From the NCBI GenBank assembly GCA_031285485.1, contig JAITWC010000020.1:1-6105 (forward strand): a stretch of DNA of 6,105 nucleotides, given 5' to 3'. The position numbers and the translations under genes were made by a program. The notes below the pieces were generated by a model. It was not told the origin of the DNA. It did not search any database and saw nothing but the letters and a program-made list of their open reading frames with translations. How positions within the stretch are numbered: the stretch's first letter is position 1; each line of letters starts with the position of its first letter. Of this stretch, positions 1 through 5,442 are shown one piece after another. This DNA is from Alistipes sp. (GTDB lineage: Bacteria > Bacteroidota > Bacteroidia > Bacteroidales > Rikenellaceae).

Positions 1-53
1 TTGCTTGACAGGTTGCTCCCCAGCAGTGCCTGCCTCCTCTTAACATCCTGACA

Positions 54-61
54 CAAAGTTA
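54..61 (-). promoter_or_regulatory. Candidate minus-strand -7 element (TAACTTTG)
   Basis: Read on the minus strand, 61 to 54 is TAACTTTG, an exact match to the Bacteroidota -7 consensus TAnnTTTG. The -33 region is poor, with only a T-run and no TTTG at the usual spacing. A minus-strand ATG lies 7 bases downstream (46-44) and opens a frame of 15 codons (MLRGGRHCWGATCQA) that runs off the left edge. If real, this would serve a gene divergent from trpD. An exact box of this low complexity in A/T-rich DNA can also arise by chance. Confidence 0.22.
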
Positions 62-89
62 CAAAACAAAATTAACTGGAAAATAACCT

Positions 90-108
90 TCCAACTTGTT
101 TGGATTTT
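90..108 (+). terminator. Small hairpin plus T-run just before trpD
   Basis: TCCAA (90-94) pairs perfectly with TTGGA (100-104) around a 5-base loop, and TTTT follows at 105-108. This has the layout of a minimal intrinsic terminator or attenuator arm immediately upstream of trpD. The stem is only 5 bp and A/T-containing, so it would be weak. No leader peptide with tandem Trp codons is visible, so calling it a trp attenuator is not supported. It could also simply affect access to the trpD start. Confidence 0.2.
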
Positions 109-122
109 AAATGGAAAAACGT

Positions 123-1118
123 ATGAAAGAGACACTCTACAAACTGTTCGAACACCGGCCGCTCGACCGCGACGCGGCCCGCGACCTGATGGTCCGCATG
201 GCGCGCGGCGAGTACAACGAGAGCCAGACGGCGGCGCTGATCACCGTCTGGCTGATGCGCAGCATCACGGTCGACGAACTGGCCGGTTTTCGCGACGCGC
301 TGCGCGAGATGCGTGTGCCGGTCGATCTGGCGGAGTACGACCCGATCGACATCGTGGGCACCGGCGGCGACGGAAAGGACACGTTCAACATCTCCACGGC
401 GGCGTGTTTCGTCACCGCGGGCGCGGGCTACAACGTGGTCAAGCACGGCAACTACGGTTCGAGTTCGGTGAGCGGCGCCTCCAACGTGCTGGAACAACAC
501 GGGGTGCGGTTCCGCGACGACGTGGCCGCCATGCGCCGCTCCCTGGACGGCGCGGGGATCGCCTACCTCCACGCGCCGCTGTTCAACCCCGCGCTCGGGG
601 TCGTGGCCCCGGTTCGGCGGGCGCTCGGGGTGCGCACGTTCTTCAACATGCTCGGGCCGCTCGCCAATCCCGTGTCGCCGCGCCGCCAGATGCTGGGGGT
701 GTATAATTTGAAGCTGGCGCGCATGTACCACTATCTCTATCAGCAGACCGACGTCGAGTTCGCCGTGGTGACCTCGCTCGACGGCTACGACGAGATCTCG
801 CTCACGGCCGACTTCAAGGTCTTCACCCCGGCCGGCGAGTCGATCCACGCGCCCGAGGATCTGGGTTTCGCCCGCGCACGCCAGAGCGACCTCCACGGCG
901 GAGGGTCGGTGGCCGAGGCCGCGGCGATATTCGACAGCGTGCTGGACGGCACCGCCCCGCCTCCGCGGATAGACTGCGTTGTGGCCAACGCCGCCTTCGC
1001 CATTCGCACCGCCGCGCCAGCGATGCCCCTCGCCGATGCCGTCGCCGCGGCCCGCGAGTCCGTCGAAAGCGGTCGGGCGATGGAGACATTCAGGAAATTC
1101 GTCGAACTCAACTCTTAA
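123..1118 (+). CDS. trpD: Anthranilate phosphoribosyltransferase TrpD
   Basis: Cytoplasmic enzyme that joins anthranilate and PRPP to give N-(5'-phosphoribosyl)anthranilate, the second step of the tryptophan branch. The 331-residue product has the helical N-terminal domain (about residues 1-70, including NESQTAALITVWLMRSIT), then the PRPP/Mg loop GTGGDGKDTFNIST (79-92), the KHGNYGSSSVSG anthranilate/PRPP motif (107-118) and the VRTFFNMLGPLANP segment (170-183). SLDGYDEIS (218-226) holds the acidic pair expected to bind the second metal. The length is normal for the family. I chose ATG 123 because MKETLYKLFEH matches where Bacteroidales TrpD proteins begin and GGAAA lies just upstream; ATG 111 in the same frame would add MEKR and cannot be excluded. 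It is the first gene of the four-gene trp unit, with trpC starting 9 bp after its stop. Confidence 0.96.
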   Translation: MKETLYKLFEHRPLDRDAARDLMVRMARGEYNESQTAALITVWLMRSITVDELAGFRDALREMRVPVDLAEYDPIDIVGTGGDGKDTFNISTAACFVTAGAGYNVVKHGNYGSSSVSGASNVLEQHGVRFRDDVAAMRRSLDGAGIAYLHAPLFNPALGVVAPVRRALGVRTFFNMLGPLANPVSPRRQMLGVYNLKLARMYHYLYQQTDVEFAVVTSLDGYDEISLTADFKVFTPAGESIHAPEDLGFARARQSDLHGGGSVAEAAAIFDSVLDGTAPPPRIDCVVANAAFAIRTAAPAMPLADAVAAARESVESGRAMETFRKFVELNS

Positions 1119-1127
1119 AAGACCGCC

Positions 1128-1919
1128 ATGACAATTTTGGATAAGATTTTGGAAACCAAACGCGCCGAGGTCGCGGCCTCGCGCCGGGCCGGGGGTCTCG
1201 ACGACATTCTCGCCGCCGCGCGGGAGGTCACGCGGCCGGTCGTCTCTTTTTCGGAAGCATTGGCCGCCTCGACCACGGGCATCATCGCCGAGTTCAAGCG
1301 CCGTTCGCCGTCGCGCGGCTTCATCAACGAGGGCGCGGATGTCGCGGCGGTGGTCGCGGGCTACGCCGGGGCGGGTGCCGCGGCGATCTCCGTGCTCACC
1401 GACCGTGACTGGTTCGCCGGATCGCTCGACGACCTGCGTGCGGCCCGCCGCGCCGCGCCGAACACCCCGCTGCTCAGGAAAGATTTCGTCGTCGACGAGT
1501 ACCAGATATGCGAGGCGCGCACCGCCGGGGCCGACGCGGTGTTGCTTATCGCCGCCGCTCTCTCCCCGGAGCGCTGCGCGGAGTTGGCCGCTTTCGCCGC
1601 GGGGCTCGGGCTGGAGGTGTTGTTGGAGTTGCACGACGAGTCGGAGCTCGGCCACGTGTGCGACGGTGTGAGCGTGGTGGGGATCAACAACCGCGACCTC
1701 GCGACTTTCGTCACCGACACCGCCCTGTCCGAACGCATGGCCCCACTGCTGCCCCGCGACGCGGTGCGCATCTCGGAGAGCGGCATCTCGTCGCCCGCCA
1801 CCGTCCGACGTCTGCGCGAGAACGGTTTCCGAGGTTTCCTGATGGGCGAGAACTTCATGAAGCAACCCGACCCCGCCGCCGCGCTGCGCGGGTTCATAAA
1901 CGAGCTGCGGTCATGCTGA
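1128..1919 (+). CDS. trpC: Indole-3-glycerol phosphate synthase TrpC
   Basis: Closes the indole ring: converts 1-(2-carboxyphenylamino)-1-deoxyribulose 5-phosphate to indole-3-glycerol phosphate, releasing CO2 and water. The product is 263 residues, a stand-alone single-domain (beta/alpha)8 barrel rather than the TrpC-TrpF fusion found in enteric bacteria. Expected catalytic residues are visible: Glu55 and Lys57 in IAEFKRRSPSRG, Lys118 (the general acid) in LLRKDFVVDEYQ, Glu167 in LLELHD, Asn187/188 in GINNRDL, and Glu217-Ser218 in ISESGI. GFLMGENFM (237-245) forms part of the phosphate site. The start MTILDKILETKR is typical of the family. It follows trpD by 9 bp, and its last codons overlap the trpF start by 7 bp, which suggests translational coupling. 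No clear Shine-Dalgarno is present; AAAAG lies in the gap. Confidence 0.97.
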   Translation: MTILDKILETKRAEVAASRRAGGLDDILAAAREVTRPVVSFSEALAASTTGIIAEFKRRSPSRGFINEGADVAAVVAGYAGAGAAAISVLTDRDWFAGSLDDLRAARRAAPNTPLLRKDFVVDEYQICEARTAGADAVLLIAAALSPERCAELAAFAAGLGLEVLLELHDESELGHVCDGVSVVGINNRDLATFVTDTALSERMAPLLPRDAVRISESGISSPATVRRLRENGFRGFLMGENFMKQPDPAAALRGFINELRSC

Positions 1920-2554
1920 TCAAAGTTTGCGGAATGCGCGACGCGGCGGGCATCGCAGCCGTGGCGGGGCTCGACCCCGGCCCCGACATGATGGGTTTTA
2001 TATTTTACGGGCGCTCGCCGCGCAACGCCTGCTCCACGCCGCCCGAGGCTCTGGATGTGTTGCCGGCCGCGATCCGGCGTGTGGGTGTGTTCGTCGCCGC
2101 GCCGCCCGTGGACGTTCTCGCTACCGCCCGCCGTTACCGCCTCGACCTCGTGCAGTTGCACGGCGAAGAGTCGCCGGAAATGTGCGCCCGGCTGCGCGCG
2201 GAGGGCCTCGGAGTGATGAAGGCTTTCGGCATCGCCACGGCCGCCGACATTGCCCGCACCGCCGCCTACGAGGGCACGTGCGACCTCTACGTCTTCGACA
2301 CCCGCATTCCCGACCCTGCATCAGGCGCACCCCACGGCGGCACGGGACGCAAGTTCGACCATCGGCTGCTTGAGGCGTACCGTGGCAACACCCCATACCT
2401 TTTGAGCGGAGGCATAGGTCCCGAAGACTCAGGCGCCGCACCGGCCGATGTGCGATGCGCAGGATTCGACATCAACAGCCGCTTCGAGACCGCTCCCGGC
2501 ATAAAAAAAACCGAAACGATCAAACTATTCATCGAAAAAATCAAACGACCATGA
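1913..2554 (+). CDS. trpF: Phosphoribosylanthranilate isomerase TrpF
   Basis: Catalyses the Amadori rearrangement of phosphoribosylanthranilate to the carboxyphenylamino-deoxyribulose phosphate used by TrpC. The product is 213 residues, a normal length for a stand-alone TrpF barrel. The general base Cys6 sits in MLIKVCGMRD and the general acid Asp129 in LYVFDTR. Other family marks are MGFIFYGRSPR (27-37), VQLHGEESPE (80-89), the GGTGRKFD phosphate loop (142-149), LLSGGI (163-168) and the Bacteroidales-type FDINSRFET (185-193). ATG 1913 lies inside the end of trpC (overlap 1913-1919). The frame is open far upstream of this ATG, but the extra residues are trpC read out of frame and have no TrpF character. 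The last 20 codons turn sharply A-rich, with an A8 run at 2503-2510, just before trpA. Confidence 0.96.
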   Translation: MLIKVCGMRDAAGIAAVAGLDPGPDMMGFIFYGRSPRNACSTPPEALDVLPAAIRRVGVFVAAPPVDVLATARRYRLDLVQLHGEESPEMCARLRAEGLGVMKAFGIATAADIARTAAYEGTCDLYVFDTRIPDPASGAPHGGTGRKFDHRLLEAYRGNTPYLLSGGIGPEDSGAAPADVRCAGFDINSRFETAPGIKKTETIKLFIEKIKRP

Positions 2555-3327
2555 ATCGAATAGACAAACTTTTCGCAACAAAGCCCCGAGGCGTCCTCTC
2601 GGTCTACTTCACCGCGGGCTATCCCGGCCCCGACGATACCGTGCCCACGATCCGCGCCCTGGCCGCCGCGGGGGTCGACATGCTCGAAGTGGGCATCCCG
2701 TTCTCCGACCCGATGGCCGACGGCCCCGTGATCCAGCACAGCGGCACGGTGGCGCTGGAGGGTGGCATGACCCTGCGCAAACTGTTCGCGCAATTAGAAG
2801 GGGTTCGTGCCGCCGGGATCGAAATTCCGCTCGTGGCGATGGGCTACCTCAACCCCGTCATGCAGTACGGCATCGAGGAGTTCTGCGCCTCCTGCGCGGC
2901 GGTGGGCATCGACGGGGTGATAATCCCCGACCTCCCGTTCGCCGACTACCTGCGCGACGTGCGGCCCGCCATCGAGCGACACGGCCTGCACTTCATCACG
3001 CTCATCACACCCGAGACATCGGAGGAGCGCATCCGGCTGATCGACGCCTCGACGTCGGGATTCATCTACATGGTTTCGACCGCCTCCACGACGGGCGCGC
3101 GCGACTCGTTCGACGAGCGTACGATGGACTACTTCCGCCGCGTCGACGGCATGGGGCTGCGCAATCCGCGCATGATAGGTTTCGGTATTTCGAATCGCGG
3201 CACCTTCGAGGCGGCCACCCACCACGCCTCGGGAGCGATTATCGGCAGCGCCTTCATACGTCTCGTGGGCGAGAGTGCCACCGTCGAGGAGGCCGCGGCA
3301 CGGTTGATAGAGAAAGTATCGGGCTGA
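2551..3327 (+). CDS. trpA: Tryptophan synthase alpha subunit TrpA
   Basis: Cleaves indole-3-glycerol phosphate to indole and glyceraldehyde 3-phosphate; the indole is channelled to TrpB in the alpha2-beta2 complex. The product is 258 residues, of normal length. The catalytic Glu46 and Asp57 lie in the signature LEVGIPFSDPMADGPVIQ (45-62). GYLNPVMQYG (98-107), IIPDLPFAD (124-132), the mobile loop YMVSTASTTGARD (173-185) and the phosphate-binding FGISN (211-215) are all present. Start ATG 2551 overlaps the trpF stop as ATGA. The frame is open for 32 codons upstream of this ATG, but those residues are trpF read in another frame. The A-rich stretch before the ATG probably replaces a Shine-Dalgarno sequence. 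The beta-subunit gene trpB does not adjoin it. The stop codon directly abuts the end of the opposing thiC. Confidence 0.97.
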   Translation: MNRIDKLFATKPRGVLSVYFTAGYPGPDDTVPTIRALAAAGVDMLEVGIPFSDPMADGPVIQHSGTVALEGGMTLRKLFAQLEGVRAAGIEIPLVAMGYLNPVMQYGIEEFCASCAAVGIDGVIIPDLPFADYLRDVRPAIERHGLHFITLITPETSEERIRLIDASTSGFIYMVSTASTTGARDSFDERTMDYFRRVDGMGLRNPRMIGFGISNRGTFEAATHHASGAIIGSAFIRLVGESATVEEAAARLIEKVSG

Positions 3328-5019
3328 TTACTCCCCGTCGGCGCAATCACGCAACCGGTGAGTTAGGCGCATGGCGCAGAAATTGGGGCCGCACATGGTG
3401 CAGTGGTCGCTCTCCTCGCCCAGCCGCCCGGCCTTGTAGTATTCTAGGGCGCGTTCGGGGTCGAGCGACAGGTTGAACTGGTCGCGCCAACGGAAGTCGA
3501 ACCTGGCGCGGCTCAGGGCGTCGTCGCGAACCTGCGCTCCGGGATGTCCCTTGGCAATGTCGGCGGCGTGTGCGGCAATCTTGTAGGCCACCACCCCTGC
3601 CCTCACATCCTCGCCGTCGGGCAGCGCGAGATGCTCCTTTGGTGTGACGTAACATATCATGGCCGTGCCGCTCCACGCGATCTGCGCGGCTCCGATGGCC
3701 GACGTTATGTGGTCGTAACCGGGCGCGATGTCGGTGACGAGCGGCCCGAGGGTGTAGAACGGTGCGCCGTGGCACTGTGCGAGTTCGGCATCCATGTTTG
3801 CGCCTATCTTGTGCATCGGCACGTGGCCGGGCCCTTCGATCAACACCCCCACGCCGTGTTCCCACGCGATGAGGGTCAACTCGCCCAGTACGGAGAGTTC
3901 GGCCATCTGCGCGGCATCGTTGGCGTCGGCAATCGAGCCGGGCCGCAGTCCGTCGCCCAGCGACACCGCCACGTCGTAGCGCGCCAATATCTCGCATATC
4001 TCGCGGAAACGGGTGTAGAACAGGTTCTCGGCACCATGCACCGTCATCCAGTTGGCGATGATCGACCCTCCGCGCGACACTATCCCCGTCACCCGTCCGG
4101 CAGTAAGGGGCAGGTGGGCCCTGAGAAGTCCGGCATGGATGGTGAAGTAGTCCACCCCCTGTTCGCACTGCTCGATCAAGGTGTCGCGGTATATCTCCCA
4201 CGTGAGGTCTTCGATGCACCCGTTCACCTTCTCCAACGCCTGATAGAGCGGCACCGTGCCGACGGGAACGGGACAGTTGCGCACTATCCACTCTCGCGTT
4301 TCGAGAATGTTGTCGCCCGTGGAAAGGTCCATCAGCGTGTCGCCGCCCCACTTGCAGCTGCGAATCGCCTTTTCGACCTCCTCGTCTATTCCCGACGAGA
4401 GGGCAGAGTTGCCAATGTTGGTGTTGATCTTCACGAGGAACCTCGACCCTATGATCATCGGCTCGGCCTCGGGGTGGTTGATGTTTGCTGGCAGCACGGC
4501 GCGTCCGGCGGCAATCTCGTCGCGCACGAACTCGGGGGTGATGTGGGTTGGGATGCCAAGGGCGTCGTTTTGCAGATTCTCGCGGATCGCCACATACTCC
4601 ATCTCGTGGGTCACGATCCCGCGCCGCGCGTAAGCCATCTGGGTTATCGCCGCACCCTTGCGCGCACGTCGAGGCAGGTTGGTGACGGGAAAACGAATCG
4701 CGTCGAGCGACGGATCGGCCATCCGAACACGGCAGTATTCCGACGAGAACGCGGCGAGCTGTTCGGTGTCGCCCCTCCGCTCGATCCACTCGGAGCGCAA
4801 CCGTCCGATGCCGCGGGTGATGTCGACCTCCAATGCCGGGTCGGAGTACGGGCCGCTGGTGTCGTACAGTACGACGGGTACGTTTTTCGTCACCTCGCCC
4901 GTGGCGGAAACTGTGTCGGTGAGCGTCACCCGCCTCATCCCGACCTTGATGCCGTGTATCTTCCCGACAGCGTGTATCTTCTCCGACGAGGGGTATGTTA
5001 TCTTGTGAACTATCTCCAT
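3328..5019 (-). CDS. thiC: HMP-phosphate synthase ThiC
   Basis: Radical-SAM enzyme that rearranges 5-aminoimidazole ribotide into 4-amino-5-hydroxymethyl-2-methylpyrimidine phosphate, the pyrimidine half of thiamine. The product is 563 residues, the shorter ThiC form (enteric ThiC is about 630). The C-terminal CxxCxxxxC cluster motif for the 4Fe-4S centre is intact (Cys540, Cys543, Cys548 in HCTMCGPNFC). The barrel carries KINTNIGNS (197-205), MDLSTGDNI (230-238), FTIHAGLL (292-299), SLGDGLRPGSIADAND (353-368), EGPGHVPMHK (395-404) and TPKEHLALP (459-467). By recalled alignment, His399 and His463 are the second metal-site ligands. The N-terminal ThiC-associated segment with KVGMRRVTLT (25-34) is present, which supports ATG 5019. 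No other thiamine gene is in the window. It converges on trpA with no bases between the stops, and its own promoter lies just upstream. Confidence 0.97.
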   Translation of the reverse strand: MEIVHKITYPSSEKIHAVGKIHGIKVGMRRVTLTDTVSATGEVTKNVPVVLYDTSGPYSDPALEVDITRGIGRLRSEWIERRGDTEQLAAFSSEYCRVRMADPSLDAIRFPVTNLPRRARKGAAITQMAYARRGIVTHEMEYVAIRENLQNDALGIPTHITPEFVRDEIAAGRAVLPANINHPEAEPMIIGSRFLVKINTNIGNSALSSGIDEEVEKAIRSCKWGGDTLMDLSTGDNILETREWIVRNCPVPVGTVPLYQALEKVNGCIEDLTWEIYRDTLIEQCEQGVDYFTIHAGLLRAHLPLTAGRVTGIVSRGGSIIANWMTVHGAENLFYTRFREICEILARYDVAVSLGDGLRPGSIADANDAAQMAELSVLGELTLIAWEHGVGVLIEGPGHVPMHKIGANMDAELAQCHGAPFYTLGPLVTDIAPGYDHITSAIGAAQIAWSGTAMICYVTPKEHLALPDGEDVRAGVVAYKIAAHAADIAKGHPGAQVRDDALSRARFDFRWRDQFNLSLDPERALEYYKAGRLGEESDHCTMCGPNFCAMRLTHRLRDCADGE

Positions 5020-5038
5020 TGCAATGTGGGCTGAGGGA

Positions 5039-5073
5039 CAAAGGTAGCGAAAGACCTTGAGAAAACGGCAAAA
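5039..5073 (-). promoter_or_regulatory. thiC promoter, Bacteroidota type (-33 TTTG, -7 TACCTTTG)
   Basis: On the minus strand TACCTTTG (5046 to 5039) matches the -7 consensus TAnnTTTG exactly. TTTTG (5073 to 5069) provides a -33 element with a 22-base spacer, close to the usual spacing. The last base of the -7 box is 19 bases before the thiC ATG, so transcription should start around 5030-5034 and give a leader of roughly 11-15 bases. That is far too short for a TPP riboswitch, which often precedes thiC. Confidence 0.6.
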
Positions 5074-5104
5074 TGGGGTATAAATGAGTTAAGTGTTTGT
5101 GGAT

Positions 5105-5112
5105 TAGGTTTG
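5105..5112 (+). promoter_or_regulatory. Plus-strand -7-like element TAGGTTTG
   Basis: TAGGTTTG is an exact match to TAnnTTTG facing the hipBA remnant, about 105 bp ahead of its first recognisable codon. No good -33 TTTG is found about 20 bases upstream. It could be a relic hipBA promoter or a chance match. Confidence 0.2.
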
Positions 5113-5143
5113 TTCGGTGTTGTTGTTCTGCATTTTGGTGAAA

Positions 5144-5163
5144 AGGAACACCTTGGAGTTCCT
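5144..5163. repeat. 20-bp palindrome, candidate operator or terminator
   Basis: AGGAAC (5144-5149) and GTTCCT (5158-5163) form a perfect 6-bp inverted repeat around an 8-base centre that itself contains CCTTGG; only the A/A pair at 5150/5157 breaks the symmetry. The 6-N8-6 layout resembles the E. coli HipB operator (TATCC-N8-GGATA) in architecture, though not in sequence, and it lies upstream of a hipB remnant. On the minus strand the second arm runs into TTTT, so it could instead be a short terminator for leftward transcription, but no minus-strand gene lies to its right in this window. Confidence 0.4.
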
Positions 5164-5181
5164 AACTTAGCCCGCGCAAAG

Positions 5182-5212
5182 AGTTAAGACAGAGAAACAA
5201 ATCTTAACTTTG
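5182..5212 (+). promoter_or_regulatory. Inverted repeat overlapping a -7 element before hipB
   Basis: AGTTAAGA (5182-5189) and TCTTAACT (5202-5209) are perfect 8-bp inverted repeats separated by 12 bases. The right arm overlaps TAACTTTG (5205-5212), an exact TAnnTTTG -7 element on the plus strand. A dimeric repressor bound here would cover the promoter, the arrangement expected for autoregulation by a HipB-type antitoxin. No clear -33 TTTG is visible. The element now sits immediately before a truncated hipB, so it may be a relic. A hairpin in RNA is the alternative. Confidence 0.35.
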
Positions 5213-5217
5213 GGACA

Positions 5218-5442
5218 TGGACAAAAGCATTTGCCAAGCGCGCGGGGATAGGCTATGACGCTTACCGCAAGTTCGAGAGCACGGGCGACATTACTTTGCG
5301 CAATTTGGTAGGATGCGCTATGGTACTGGACGATACGGAGAGTTTCGGCCTCCTGTTCTCGGTAAAACAATATACGTCGCTCGATACGATGATCGAGAGT
5401 AAACGAACCAAAACAAAAAAACGCGGGACACGAAATGAATAG
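5218..5442 (+). pseudogene. HipB-like XRE antitoxin, N-terminally truncated remnant
   Basis: The 74 codons after 5218 read as the C-terminal part of a small XRE-family helix-turn-helix protein. FAKRAGIGYDAYRKFESTGD (residues 5-24 of the remnant) looks like the turn and recognition helix, LRNLVGCAMVLDDTESFGLLF (27-47) the remaining helices, and KRTKTKKRGTRNE (62-74) a basic tail. Proteins like this are HipB-type antitoxins and autorepressors that precede hipA. No ATG, GTG or TTG lies in frame before the homology: the frame stops upstream at TAA 5185-5187 and the first helix is missing. The first in-frame ATG (5320) falls after the DNA-binding helices. I infer a 5' deletion or rearrangement. 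Its stop overlaps the hipA start by 8 bp (5435-5442), the usual coupled hipB-hipA arrangement. Confidence 0.7.

Larger units (their letters stand above)
1..122. other. Non-coding leader upstream of trpD
   Basis: No convincing coding sequence is visible here on the plus strand: all three frames stop by position 51 and none resembles a TrpG C-terminus, the neighbour often expected before trpD. The left part holds a small nested inverted repeat on the plus strand: CAGG at 9-12 pairs with CCTG at 29-32, and TGCT at 14-17 pairs with AGCA at 22-25 around a CCCC loop. It has no T-run after it, so it is not a clear terminator. From about 50 onward the DNA is strongly A/T-rich. No good plus-strand TAnnTTTG box precedes trpD; the nearest, TAACCTTC at 84-91, fits only partly. 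The trpD promoter may therefore lie upstream of the window. Confidence 0.6.
5020..5217. other. thiC-hipB intergenic region
   Basis: A 198-bp gap between thiC (leftward) and the hipB remnant (rightward). It holds the thiC promoter, two inverted repeats listed separately and two plus-strand TAnnTTTG matches (5105-5112 and 5205-5212). The octamer GAGTTAAG occurs twice on the plus strand (5086-5093 and 5181-5188). A plus-strand frame of about 50 codons is open from 5035 to 5187 but has no ATG and no recognisable family features, so I do not call it a gene. The missing N-terminal coding part of hipB is not found here in any plus-strand frame. Confidence 0.6.

Noticed and set aside
62..122. A trp attenuator leader peptide
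   Set aside because: No short ORF with consecutive TGG codons is present; only a 5-bp hairpin with four T residues is seen, which is too little to claim attenuation.
72..1865. A 597-codon open frame on the minus strand opposite trpD and trpC
   Set aside because: The product is low-complexity, rich in Arg, Gly, His and Val, with no family features. It is the antisense reading of strongly GC3-biased genes whose plus-strand products are complete and recognisable.
1508..1912. An N-terminal extension of TrpF upstream of ATG 1913
   Set aside because: The upstream part of the open frame is trpC read out of phase, Arg-rich and non-homologous; family alignment starts at MLIKVCGMRD.
3544..5034. A 496-codon plus-strand frame antisense to thiC
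   Set aside because: No recognisable motifs; long antisense frames are expected opposite GC-rich genes, and no promoter or start signal supports it.
3347..5071. A 574-codon minus-strand frame overlapping thiC in another phase
   Set aside because: Arg/His/Pro-rich shadow of thiC with no domain features; the neighbouring frame encodes a full ThiC with its cluster cysteines.
5035..5187. An open plus-strand frame of about 50 codons before hipB
   Set aside because: It lacks an ATG, overlaps the thiC promoter, shows no HTH-like sequence and ends in TAA before the hipB remnant.
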